A stretch of DNA of 64,000 nucleotides from JAEUOS01 sp965279115 (GTDB taxonomy: Bacteria > Pseudomonadota > Gammaproteobacteria > Burkholderiales > JAEUOS01), in contig OZ257137.1 in assembly GCA_965279115.1 (NCBI GenBank), positions 496,001-560,000 on the forward strand. The letters are read 5' to 3'. Positions 18,084 to 26,556 of this stretch are shown here, in pieces (position 1 is the stretch's first letter; every line of letters begins with the position of its first letter). Under the pieces are notes generated by a model that did no database searches, had not been told where the DNA came from, and worked only from the letters and a program-made list of their open reading frames with translations. The translations under genes and the position numbers were made by a program.

Positions 18084-18116
18084 CGTAAAGATCCCGTTAA
18101 GAAATCGTTCAAGGCC
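18084..18116 (+). promoter_or_regulatory. three 11-bp direct repeats upstream of kup
   Basis: Three consecutive 11-bp units begin CGTAAAG, CGTTAAG and CGTTCAAG at 18084, 18095 and 18106. Winged-helix regulators of the OmpR/PhoB group, which includes KdpE, bind head-to-tail repeats with this period. The array ends one base before the presumed -35 box of kup, the usual place for an activator. It also lies just upstream of the kdpD-like start, so autoregulation is possible. The third unit is the weakest match. Confidence 0.45.
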
Positions 18117-18117
18117 T

Positions 18118-18145
18118 TTGCAGCGCAACTGCGCAGGCATAGTCT
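18118..18145 (+). promoter_or_regulatory. kup: candidate kup promoter
   Basis: TTGCAG and TAGTCT are separated by 16 bp and lie immediately downstream of the 11-bp repeats and 33-60 bp ahead of the kup start. The -35 is a fair sigma-70 match and the -10 a weak one, as expected of an activated promoter. Confidence 0.35.
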
Positions 18146-18177
18146 GCACGCCTCCTCTCCACATGGAGTCAATTGCA

Positions 18178-20115
18178 ATGGCAATGACCAACTCCCTCGA
18201 TCCCGCGTCATCGGCGGCAACAGCGGCACCCCACGCAGCACCTGCGTCGGCAAAAGCGACACTATCCCTGACCCTGCTGGCGCTCGGCGTGGTGTACGGC
18301 GACATCGGCACCAGTCCGCTGTATGCGGCCAAGGAAACCTTCAACCCGGCGCATGGCATCCCCCTTACGGCGGCGAACATCCTCGGCGGCGTCTCCTGCA
18401 TCTTCTGGGCGCTGATGGTGGTGGTGTCGCTCAAGTACGTGGCCCTGGTGCTGCGCGCCGACAACCGCGGCGAGGGCGGCATCATGGCGCTGCTGGCCCT
18501 GGCCTCGCACGCCACCGGCACCCGGCCGCACTGGCAGAAGGCACTGTTCACCATCGGCGTGTTCGGCGCCGCGCTGTTCTACGGCGATGCCGTGCTCACA
18601 CCCGCCATCTCGGTGCTCTCGGCCGTGGAGGGCCTTGAGGTTGGCACCGATGCCTTCAAGCCCTATGTCGTGCCGATTGCCACCGGCATCCTGATCGGCC
18701 TGTTCATGATCCAGAAGCACGGCACGGGCCTGGTGGGCATGCTGTTCGGCCCGGTATGCGTGCTGTGGTTCGCGGCGCTGACGGCCTGCGGCATATGGAA
18801 CATCGCCCGCGCGCCCGAGGTGCTCGCGGCGCTCAACCCCGTGCACGCGATCGGCTTCGCCAGTGCGCATGAATTCGCCTCCTTCGTCGTGCTCGGTTCG
18901 GTTCTGCTGGCCGTCACAGGTGCCGAGGCGCTGTATGCCGACATGGGTCACTTCGGCAAGCGCGCGATTCGCCTCGCCTGGTTCGGCCTGGTGGCACCGG
19001 CCCTGGTGCTCAACTACTTTGGCCAGGGAGCGCTGCTGCTGACCGACCCGAAAGCGATCGAAAATCCGTTCTACCTGGCGTTTCCCCAATGGGCGCTTTA
19101 TCCCATGGTGGCGCTGGCCACCGCGGCCACGGTGATCGCCTCGCAGGCCACCATTTCCGGCGCCTATTCGATGACCCAGCAGGCGATACAGCTGGGCTAC
19201 CTGCCGCGCATGGCGGTATTGCATACCTCGTCGAAGGCGATCGGCCAGATCTACATCCCGGCGGTCAACTGGGTTTTGCTGGGCGCGGTGGCGCTGGCGG
19301 TGATCGGCTTCGGCTCCTCGGCCAAGCTCGCTTCCGCCTATGGTGTTGCGGTGATGGGCACCATGTTGACCACCACGTTTCTCACTTTTTTCGTGATCCG
19401 TTTCGGCTGGGGCTATCCCCTCTGGCTGTGCATCGCCGCGACCGCCAGCTTCTTCGCCATCGACCTGGTGTTCTTCGCCTCGGCCGCCACCAAGATCATG
19501 GACGGTGGCTGGTTCCCGCTGCTGCTCGGGGCGGTCGTGTTCGGCGTGATGGCCACCTGGCGGCGCGGCCGGCAAAAGCTGCTCGCCAGCCTGCGCACAT
19601 CGTCGATCCCGCTGCAACCCTTCCTCGATTCGCTGTTTCTTTCGCCGCCGCTCAGGGTACCCGGCACGGCGGTGTTCCTCACCTCGACGCCGGATGCGAC
19701 GCCGCACGCCCTGATGCACAGCCTCAAGCACTACAAGGCGCTGCACCAGACCAACGTGTTCCTCACCGCCGAATTCCTCGACTTGCCTTGGGTCGGGTTC
19801 GAGGAGCGGGTGCGCTGCGAGAAGCTGGGCAACGACTGCTGGCGCGTGACGTTGCGCTACGGCTTCATGAACCGGCCGGATGTCGGCGCCGCGCTCGAAC
19901 TGTGCGGCCCGGCAGGCCTGACGATCGACCCGATGGAAGTGTCCTACTTCCTGTCACGCGAGAAGATCGTGTCGGCGGAGGAATCCAAGAGTCCCCTGGC
20001 GCGCTGGCGCGACCGCCTGTTCGCCGCGATGGCGCGCAACGCCGGCAGCGCGACGGACTTTTTCAACATTCCGCCCAATCGGGTGGTGGAACTGGGCACG
20101 CGGGTGGAGATCTGA
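18178..20115 (+). CDS. kup: Kup potassium uptake protein
   Basis: This 645-residue KUP/HAK/KT transporter brings K+ into the cell with protons. The N-terminal signature GVVYGDIGTSPLYA is near residue 40, followed by LRADNRGEGGIMALLAL, GAALFYGDAVLTPAISVLSAVEG and about twelve membrane segments. A C-terminal soluble domain of about 150 residues carries the FLTSTPD and TLRYGFMN motifs. GGAG nine bases upstream favours ATG 18178 over in-frame ATGs at 18163 and 18184. It is divergent from the kdpDE-like pair, which suggests that they control it. The length is close to E. coli Kup (622). Confidence 0.95.
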   Translation: MAMTNSLDPASSAATAAPHAAPASAKATLSLTLLALGVVYGDIGTSPLYAAKETFNPAHGIPLTAANILGGVSCIFWALMVVVSLKYVALVLRADNRGEGGIMALLALASHATGTRPHWQKALFTIGVFGAALFYGDAVLTPAISVLSAVEGLEVGTDAFKPYVVPIATGILIGLFMIQKHGTGLVGMLFGPVCVLWFAALTACGIWNIARAPEVLAALNPVHAIGFASAHEFASFVVLGSVLLAVTGAEALYADMGHFGKRAIRLAWFGLVAPALVLNYFGQGALLLTDPKAIENPFYLAFPQWALYPMVALATAATVIASQATISGAYSMTQQAIQLGYLPRMAVLHTSSKAIGQIYIPAVNWVLLGAVALAVIGFGSSAKLASAYGVAVMGTMLTTTFLTFFVIRFGWGYPLWLCIAATASFFAIDLVFFASAATKIMDGGWFPLLLGAVVFGVMATWRRGRQKLLASLRTSSIPLQPFLDSLFLSPPLRVPGTAVFLTSTPDATPHALMHSLKHYKALHQTNVFLTAEFLDLPWVGFEERVRCEKLGNDCWRVTLRYGFMNRPDVGAALELCGPAGLTIDPMEVSYFLSREKIVSAEESKSPLARWRDRLFAAMARNAGSATDFFNIPPNRVVELGTRVEI

Positions 20116-20158
20116 GCGGCGCTGACCGCGCGCATGGCCTCCCCGTCTGGACCTGGTG

Positions 20159-21226
20159 TCAGCGCACCAGGTCCACCACCTTCACCCGCACCTTGCGCTC
20201 GGTTTCGCCACGCAGCACCGTGAGTTCGGCGGTGTTGTCGATGCCGACGCGATCGAGTTCGGAAACGAAGGACGACAGGCTTTCCACCCGCCGGCCATTG
20301 ACGGCGACGATGATGTCGCCGAGCACACCGTTGCGGCGGTCCAGCGGCACCAGGCCGGCTGCAGCCGCGGGCGAACCGCGCACCACCTCTCCCACCACCA
20401 CGCCGGAAATGCCGGCACGCGCCACCAGGTCCGGCCGCACCGGGTTGATGCCTATGCCCGGCAGCGGCGCGCGGCCGCGCGAGATCAGCGCCGGGACCAC
20501 GCGGTTGACCAGGTCCACCGGAATGGCGAAGCCCACGCCGGACGAACTGCCTGACGCGGAGCGGATGGCGGTATTGACGCCGATCAGGCGGCCGGCGCTG
20601 TCGATCAAGGGCCCGCCTGAATTGCCGGGGTTGATCGCGGCATCGGTCTGGATCACGCCCGACACCTCGCGAAAGTCGGTGGTCGGCAGTTCGCGCTCCA
20701 GCGCGCTCACCAGGCCGCGTGTCAGGGTGCGCGACAGGCCGAACGGGTTGCCGATCGCATAGACGGTCTGGCCGATCTTCAGGTCCCTGGAGGTGCCCAG
20801 CGGGATCGGCTTGATGTCGCGCGGCACGCGCTTCAACTTGACCACCGCGAGATCGTACTCCGGCGCGCGGCCCACCAAGGTGGCCTCGATGGGCTGGCCG
20901 ACATCGAGCTGTACCACCAGGCGGCGCGCGTTTTCCACCACATGGTTGTTGGTGACCACATGGCCCTGCGCGTCCCAGACGAATCCGCTGCCGTTGGACT
21001 GCGCCACCTCGGCGCGGAAGAACCCGGTGGCCTGCAACACCTCGCTGGTGATGTAGGCCACCGAGGGAGCGGCCGATTCGAACAGGTCGACGACCTGCTG
21101 CTCGGCCGCGGGCAACGCGCCGCGCGGGCTGACGCTGCGGGCACCGGCGACTTCGCGGGCATCGAGCGCGGGCGTCGCGCCAAACAAGGCCGCCAGCAGG
21201 GCCAGAACCGGAATCCGCGCGACCAC
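20159..21226 (-). CDS. HtrA/DegP-type periplasmic serine protease
   Basis: This is a 355-residue trypsin-like protease with an N-terminal signal segment (VLALLAALFGA), catalytic residues H95 (TNNHVV), D125 (EYDLAVV) and S203 (GNSGGP), and one PDZ domain from about residue 255. A single PDZ and short length resemble DegS or the short HtrA group rather than DegP. The role would be degradation or sensing of misfolded envelope proteins. It uses a GTG start; GGAG eight to nine bases ahead overlaps the stop of the upstream Bug gene, 11 bp away, so the two are co-transcribed. No rseA-like gene is adjacent. Confidence 0.9.
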   Translation of the reverse strand: MVARIPVLALLAALFGATPALDAREVAGARSVSPRGALPAAEQQVVDLFESAAPSVAYITSEVLQATGFFRAEVAQSNGSGFVWDAQGHVVTNNHVVENARRLVVQLDVGQPIEATLVGRAPEYDLAVVKLKRVPRDIKPIPLGTSRDLKIGQTVYAIGNPFGLSRTLTRGLVSALERELPTTDFREVSGVIQTDAAINPGNSGGPLIDSAGRLIGVNTAIRSASGSSSGVGFAIPVDLVNRVVPALISRGRAPLPGIGINPVRPDLVARAGISGVVVGEVVRGSPAAAAGLVPLDRRNGVLGDIIVAVNGRRVESLSSFVSELDRVGIDNTAELTVLRGETERKVRVKVVDLVR

Positions 21227-21237
21227 GCCCCGGGCTC

Positions 21238-22203
21238 CTACTCCGGCTGCACACCCGCCGCACGCAGGATGCGCACATAGGCGTCGCGCTGCTCGCGGGT
21301 GTAGACACCGAGTTGCTCGGGCGTGGAAGGCGTCATCGTGAAGGCCTGCTTGTCCATCGCGGTGATGACGTCGGGCCGTTTCATGGCGGCGACGAACTCG
21401 CGATTGAGCCGGTCGATCACGTCCTTGGGCGTTTTGGCCGGGGCGTACAGGCCGGCCCAGGAGACGATGGCGAATTGCGGCATGCCCGCTTCGGCCATGG
21501 TGGGCGCATCCGGAAACGCCGGGCTGCGGCGCGGCACGGTGGTGGTGATCACCTTCAACTTGCCGTCGCGCGCATGCGGGCCGCCGGTGGTGACGGTGGC
21601 GATCATCACCTGCACCCGGTTGGCCACCAGGTCGGTAACCCCGGCCGGTTCGCCCTTGTAGGGGATGTGCGTCATGTCGATGCCGGCCAGCGCGTTCAGT
21701 TGCGCGAACGAGACGATGCCGGTGGTGTTGCCGGTGGCGTAGTTGAGCTTGCCGGGATTGGCCTTGGCGTAGGCGATCATCTCCTGCAGCGTCTTGAACG
21801 GCGCGGCGGCGTTGGCAAACAGGAAAAACGAGTAGCGGCCGACATCGGTGATCGGCGCGAAATCCGTGACCGGGTCGTAGGGCGGGGTCTTGCGCATGGC
21901 CGGCACGGCCGACATCGGGCTGTTGGTCGCCAGCAGGATGGTGTACCCGTCCGGCGCCGCGTTGGCCACCTCTGATCCGGCGATGGCGCCGTCGGCCCCC
22001 GCCTTGTTGTCGATCAATACGGACTGGCCGATCGCCGCCGAGACCGGCTGCGCGAGGATGCGGCCGATGGCGTCGGTGGCCGAGCCGGCCGGGAACGGCA
22101 CGACCATGCGAATCGGCCGGGAGGGAAACTGCTGCGCGGCGGCCGCAACCGACAGGAGGGCCGCCGCGATGGAGGTGATGGCCCGGAATGGCAGACCGTG
22201 CAT
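21238..22203 (-). CDS. Bug/TctC-family periplasmic receptor
   Basis: This is a 321-residue receptor with a signal peptide (MHGLPFRAITSIAAALLS, ending AAAAQ), the strand QFPSRPIRMVVPFPAG, and the PDGYTILLATN and IPYKGEPAG motifs. AAGGAGA precedes ATG 22203. It lies 31 bp after an ABC transporter ATPase gene and 11 bp before an HtrA-type protease gene, all in one direction. It is the only periplasmic receptor next to the FecCD-type permease genes, although it belongs to a different transporter class. Confidence 0.92.
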   Translation of the reverse strand: MHGLPFRAITSIAAALLSVAAAAQQFPSRPIRMVVPFPAGSATDAIGRILAQPVSAAIGQSVLIDNKAGADGAIAGSEVANAAPDGYTILLATNSPMSAVPAMRKTPPYDPVTDFAPITDVGRYSFFLFANAAAPFKTLQEMIAYAKANPGKLNYATGNTTGIVSFAQLNALAGIDMTHIPYKGEPAGVTDLVANRVQVMIATVTTGGPHARDGKLKVITTTVPRRSPAFPDAPTMAEAGMPQFAIVSWAGLYAPAKTPKDVIDRLNREFVAAMKRPDVITAMDKQAFTMTPSTPEQLGVYTREQRDAYVRILRAAGVQPE

Positions 22204-22234
22204 GGCATGTCTCCTTGATGTTTGAGTTGGCAAA

Positions 22235-23023
22235 TTATAGGGTGCGTGCAGCGCCGCCAGCGGACACGCAAACGCGGCGCCCGCTTTCGGGCAGCGTCAC
22301 GATGCTGACCTCCACACCGTAGAGCGCGGACAGTGCGGCGCCGGTCACCACCTCCGAAGTAGGTCCGTAGGCGCGCAGCCCTCCTGGCGCGACCAGCGCG
22401 GTGCGCGCCGCGCATTCCAGCGCGTGGCCGGGGTCGTGGGTGGCCCACAGGATGCCCACGCCGGTGGACGCCAGACGGCCGACCTCGAATACGACGCGTG
22501 CCTGGTTGCCGAAATCCAGGTTGGCGGTGGGCTCGTCGAGCACGATCACCGGGGCCGCCTGTGCCAGCGCGCGCGCCAGGAGCGTCAACTGGCGCTCGCC
22601 ACCGGATATGCGGGTGAACTCGGCCTGCGCCAGGTGCGCAATGCCGACCTGCGCAAGAGCCTCGGCGGCGAGTTTGCGGTCCGCCGCGGTCGGTCCGGAA
22701 AATGTGCCCAGCCAGGCGGCGCGCCCCATCAACACCACCTCCGCCACGCTGAAGGGAAAGTAACCGGCCGCCGCCTGCGGCACATAGGCCACGCGCTGCG
22801 CCACCGTGGCGCGCGACAGCCCGGCGATGTCGGCGCCGTCGACCAGCACCCGGCCGGCCAGGCGCGGCAGGAGGCCGAGCAGGGTCTTGAACAAGGTGGT
22901 CTTGCCGCCGCCGTTGGGGCCCAGCAGGCACACCACCTCGCCGGGCGCCACGGCGATCGAGACGCCGGCGCCGATGCGCCGCGCGCCATAGCCATAGGCG
23001 AGGTCCTCGCAGGCCAGGGTCAT
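22235..23023 (-). CDS. FecE/BtuD-like ABC transporter ATPase
   Basis: This 262-residue ATP-binding subunit has a Walker A (GPNGGGKTT) near residue 35, a signature motif written ISGGERQ, a Walker B ending LDEPTANLDFG and the switch histidine in ATHDPGH. The pattern matches iron-siderophore, haem or vitamin B12 importers. ATG 23023 overlaps the permease stop (ATGA). A longer frame to 23056 exists but would intrude further into the permease gene. The ligand is not determined because no binding protein or TonB receptor is encoded here. Confidence 0.92.
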   Translation of the reverse strand: MTLACEDLAYGYGARRIGAGVSIAVAPGEVVCLLGPNGGGKTTLFKTLLGLLPRLAGRVLVDGADIAGLSRATVAQRVAYVPQAAAGYFPFSVAEVVLMGRAAWLGTFSGPTAADRKLAAEALAQVGIAHLAQAEFTRISGGERQLTLLARALAQAAPVIVLDEPTANLDFGNQARVVFEVGRLASTGVGILWATHDPGHALECAARTALVAPGGLRAYGPTSEVVTGAALSALYGVEVSIVTLPESGRRVCVSAGGAARTL

Positions 23024-24060
23024 TGCCAGCTCCTGCGGGTGGTGGCGAGCAGCCACAGGAACAGCGGCGTGCCGATCAGCGCGGTGAGCACGCCGAGCGG
23101 CAATTCGCTGGTGCCTGCCGCGCGCGCGACCGTGTCCACCGCCAGCATGAAGCCGGCGCCGATCAGGCAGGCCGCCGGCATGAGGCGCGTGTTGTCCGGG
23201 CCGGTGATGAGCCGCGCCAGGTGCGGCACCACCAGCCCCACCCAGCCGATCACCCCCGACACCGACACCGCCGCCGCGGTGGCCAGGGTGGCCGCGGCGA
23301 TGGCCGCGAAGCGCACGCGACGGGTATCGACCCCGAGCGCGCGCGCCTCCTCGTCACCCATCGACAATACGTTGATGCGCCAGCGCAGCAGCCACAACAC
23401 GGCAATGCCCAGGCCGATGGCAGGCAATACGGCCAGCGCGTCCTCCGGCGTGATGCTGGCCAAGCTGCCGAGCAACCAGTAGGTCATCGCGGGCAACTGG
23501 TTGTAGGGATCGGCGAGAAATTTCAGGAGCGCGATGCAGGCGCCCAGCAGCGAACCCAGGACGATGCCGGCAAGCACCAGCAGGAGTACCGGGTCGTGCT
23601 GCCGGAACGAAGCCGCCAGGGCGTACACCAGCGCCACCGCACCCAGGCCACCGCCAAAGGCCAGCAGCTGTATGGACCATACGTCGAGCGACAGCCAGAT
23701 GCCCAGCAGGGCGCCCAGCGCCGCGCCGGCGGACACCCCGAGGATGTCCGGCGATACCAGCGGGTTGCGAAACACCGACTGGAACGCCGTGCCCGCCGCC
23801 GCCAGTGCCGCACCGATGAAAAGCGCCGCGAACACCCGCGGCCCGCGGATCTGCAGCACCACGGCTTCGGCATTCGGCGGAGCGGCATGGCTGCCGCCGG
23901 TGAGCTTGGCAAGAAGAATCCCGGCGACATCGGCGGGCGCCACTGCGAAGCGGCCGACCGCGAATGCCAGCGCAACCAGGCCCAGCAGCACGGCCAGGCC
24001 GAGCCCCCACAGCAACCACAGCGGCAGCCCGGCGCCGCGCGCGCGGGCGTTACCTGGCAT
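23020..24060 (-). CDS. FecCD-family ABC transporter permease
   Basis: This 346-residue membrane protein has about ten helices and landmarks of the FecCD family: RGPRVFAALFIGAALAAAG, NPLVSPDILGVSAGAALGA and the late GVIGWVGLVVPHLAR segment that contacts the ATPase. Such permeases work as dimers importing Fe-siderophores, haem or cobalamin. ATG 24060 with an AGG nine bases ahead is preferred; an in-frame TTG at 24084 would lengthen it. The gene is divergent from an MFS exporter gene 139 bp away, which could be a matching siderophore exporter, though this is only a guess. Confidence 0.92.
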   Translation of the reverse strand: MPGNARARGAGLPLWLLWGLGLAVLLGLVALAFAVGRFAVAPADVAGILLAKLTGGSHAAPPNAEAVVLQIRGPRVFAALFIGAALAAAGTAFQSVFRNPLVSPDILGVSAGAALGALLGIWLSLDVWSIQLLAFGGGLGAVALVYALAASFRQHDPVLLLVLAGIVLGSLLGACIALLKFLADPYNQLPAMTYWLLGSLASITPEDALAVLPAIGLGIAVLWLLRWRINVLSMGDEEARALGVDTRRVRFAAIAAATLATAAAVSVSGVIGWVGLVVPHLARLITGPDNTRLMPAACLIGAGFMLAVDTVARAAGTSELPLGVLTALIGTPLFLWLLATTRRSWQ

Positions 24061-24199
24061 GCGCTTCAACCTGCCTGTGACCAACCGGACCCGATTCGCT
24101 CATCAAGCTTCCAAGCGTGGCAAAGCCGTGATTATCCGGCAAGCAGGGGCCGCGCCTGCCGGGCCATTTCCCGTGACATGGATTTGCCCCAGACGCTCC

Positions 24200-25534
24200 A
24201 TGCGACAATCGCCGCCCGCATTGCCCCGCACGCGCCCGTCGTTTCGCCCTGCGCCGCGCGCCGCAGCACTTCCACCCGCCAACGCCTTGTCTGCTACCTC
24301 CCCATCCTTCGCCGCCCTGCGCAACCCGGGCTATCGCGTCCATTTCGGCACCTACGCGCTGGCGATGATGGCCGACAACATCGAACACGTCATCAGCTAC
24401 TGGGTGATGTTCCAGAAATTCAATTCCCCGGCCTTGGGCGGGTTCGCGGTGGTTTCGCACTGGCTGCCCTTCCTGCTGTTTTCGGTGTTGTCGGGAGCGT
24501 TGGCGGACCGCTTCGACCCGCGCCGGCTGATCCAGTTCTCGCAAGGGTTGTTCATCGCCGTTTCGCTCGGCTGGGGCTGGTTCATCCTCACCGACACGCT
24601 GGAGATCTGGCATTCGATGGTGCTGCTCACCCTGCACGGCGTGGCGGGCGTGTTGTGGCAGCCCGCCAGCCAGTTGCTGCTGCACGACATCGTCAAGCCC
24701 GAGCAACTGCCCAGTGCCGTGCGCCTGAACGCCACGGCGCGCTGGCTGGGCCTCCTGGCCGGGCCGGGGGTGGGCGGGTTGATGCTTCTGGCCATGGGCC
24801 CGTCGGTGGGCGTCATGGTGAACACGCTGTTCTACCTGCCGCTGGTGATCTGGCTGATCGCCGCACCGTATGGCCCGAAGTTCCGCAAGGGCCATGCGCC
24901 GCCACCACGCGCGGTGCGCGGGCTGGCCGACATCGTCCAGACCATCCGCGACATCTCTGGGCAGCGGGTGATCGTATCCATGACGCTCCTGGCCGGCGGC
25001 GCCTCGTTTTTCGTCGGTGGCGCGTACCACGCGCAGATGCCGGGCTTCGCCCACGACCTGGGCCACGGCGACCCGGGGCTTTCCTACAGCATGCTGCTGG
25101 CGGCGGACGCGGCCGGTGCCTTTCTGGCCGGCTTCGTCCTCGAAGGGGCTGGCTGGCTCAAGCCCAACCCGCGCAAGGCGGTGTTCCTCGCCATGCTCTG
25201 GTGTACCGCGCTGGCGGGCTTCGCGCTCACCACCTGGTACCCGTTGGCGCTGGTGCTGCTGTTCGCCGCCGGCTTCCTGGAGCTGTCATTCAACGCGATG
25301 ACCCAGACCCTGGTGCAGATCAACGCGCCACCGGCCATCCGCGGCCGGGTGATCGGGCTGTTCAACATGTCGGCGTTGGGCCTGCGCACTTTCTCGGGCG
25401 TCACCGTGGGCATCGTGGGCAGCCTGATCGGCATCCATTGGTCGCTGGCGGCCTCCGCGTTGGCGCTGCTGGCGGTGGTGGCCGTCATCCTGGGACTGGC
25501 CGCCGGCAATGCAAGCGCTCCCCCGCGAAGTTGA
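24200..25534 (+). CDS. MFS transporter, EntS-like group
   Basis: This protein of up to 444 residues is a major facilitator of the enterobactin-exporter-like group. It has twelve predicted helices and the loop LADRFDPRRLIQ after helix 2, where the family consensus is GxLADRxGRR. Residues 1-35 (PRTRPSFRPAPRAAALPP) look unstructured, and the conserved part begins at FAALRNPGYRVHFG. An in-frame TTG at 24287 may therefore be the true start. It is divergent from FecCD-type import genes. The cargo is unknown. Confidence 0.88.
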   Translation: MRQSPPALPRTRPSFRPAPRAAALPPANALSATSPSFAALRNPGYRVHFGTYALAMMADNIEHVISYWVMFQKFNSPALGGFAVVSHWLPFLLFSVLSGALADRFDPRRLIQFSQGLFIAVSLGWGWFILTDTLEIWHSMVLLTLHGVAGVLWQPASQLLLHDIVKPEQLPSAVRLNATARWLGLLAGPGVGGLMLLAMGPSVGVMVNTLFYLPLVIWLIAAPYGPKFRKGHAPPPRAVRGLADIVQTIRDISGQRVIVSMTLLAGGASFFVGGAYHAQMPGFAHDLGHGDPGLSYSMLLAADAAGAFLAGFVLEGAGWLKPNPRKAVFLAMLWCTALAGFALTTWYPLALVLLFAAGFLELSFNAMTQTLVQINAPPAIRGRVIGLFNMSALGLRTFSGVTVGIVGSLIGIHWSLAASALALLAVVAVILGLAAGNASAPPRS

Positions 25535-25556
25535 GCCGGGGAAGAGCCCGCCACAC

Positions 25557-26222
25557 TCAAAGCCGGCCTTCGATCATTTCAAGAAATTTCTGGGCACCGA
25601 ATCTCGGAAATTGCCCGTAGTTCCGATGCTCTCCTGCGGGAGTCCATTCACAAAAATGCACCGGCCCCTCATCGGTTGCACCACGCTCAAGCGTGAAATA
25701 ACGGGCGTCCGCCGATCTGTGCATGTACTGATGCTCGCCGTCGCTCCTGCGGCACATACCCACGATGAAGGCTTCGCCCTGGGTGATCGGCGCGGGCAGG
25801 CTGACAAGCCATATATCCATGCCATTTCGCTTGTACAACTGAGCCGACACCTTTGATTCCAGGCTCGTTCGATACTTGGAGAATGCGGGCTGATACGCCA
25901 TTCCCGCAGGCCAGAAGCGCCCTTCGCATTCGACTGTGGCCTTGCTCCAGAAGTGCATCAAAAAGCCCAGGCCACCAAGTTCAGGCATCGCGAGCGAGCT
26001 CATCATTTCCGGATGGTTCTCGAAAAAGGCGCGCGGCAACGCAACATGCTCGAACATGTAGACAAGCGGCCGATGCAGACGCTTTCCAGTGCGCGAAAAG
26101 GTATCCTCTTTCCAGTATTCGAAGGGCGCAACGGGTTCGGTTTGCACGGTGCCACCTCCGCCATGCCGCAATCCTGCGAGCAAGCCCTGCAACCATGAAA
26201 TGGAATTTCGGCCGGACGTCAT
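25557..26222 (-). CDS. hypothetical protein in an AT-richer patch
   Basis: I do not recognise this 221-residue protein. It has no signal peptide or membrane segment and is rich in aromatic residues and histidine. Visible stretches include EYWKEDTFSRTGKRLHRP, FLMHFWSKATVECEGRFWP and a C-terminal FCEWTPAGEHRNYGQFPRFG. Its codons use A and T at third positions far more than the flanking genes do, as does the non-coding stretch upstream, which suggests a recent arrival. It converges on the MFS gene with 22 bp between stops. The ATG at 26222 was chosen because the frame upstream is arginine- and serine-rich shadow sequence. Confidence 0.65.
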   Translation of the reverse strand: MTSGRNSISWLQGLLAGLRHGGGGTVQTEPVAPFEYWKEDTFSRTGKRLHRPLVYMFEHVALPRAFFENHPEMMSSLAMPELGGLGFLMHFWSKATVECEGRFWPAGMAYQPAFSKYRTSLESKVSAQLYKRNGMDIWLVSLPAPITQGEAFIVGMCRRSDGEHQYMHRSADARYFTLERGATDEGPVHFCEWTPAGEHRNYGQFPRFGAQKFLEMIEGRL

Positions 26223-26556
26223 CGGGGTTCTCCGTCGTGAGGATGCATGACTACAACATCGGCGCCGGACCCGCTCAAGTGTCCTTGACGCCAAACCAGC
26301 CAACTATTGTGCGAGAAGTACAACGGGTTGTCGTCCCCAAAACTGCTCAACCGGCCAGCGACGATCCGATCCCACCGGTTGCTCAAGAACACAATCCCGG
26401 CAAAGCTGGAAAGGGTCGAACTTGCCGGACAAAAAGCAGCCTCGATCGGCATATCATCAGCGCCATAAGTTATTTACCCGACGTCCACCGATGCGTGCAA
26501 AATCAGGCAGTTCGCCAATCCATTAACCTGTTCGACACGAAACACGGGAGTCAAGC
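26223..26556. other. 334-bp AT-richer non-coding stretch upstream of cysK
   Basis: This stretch separates the divergently transcribed hypothetical gene and cysK. I see no credible gene, RNA or clear sigma-70 promoter in it. It is noticeably lower in GC than the surroundings and continues the composition of the hypothetical gene to its left. The cysK promoter must lie in its right part. Confidence 0.5.

Noticed and set aside
18262..19746. Open frame of 494 codons on the minus strand
   Set aside because: It is antisense to kup, with Arg, His, Gln and Gly runs and no recognisable domain.
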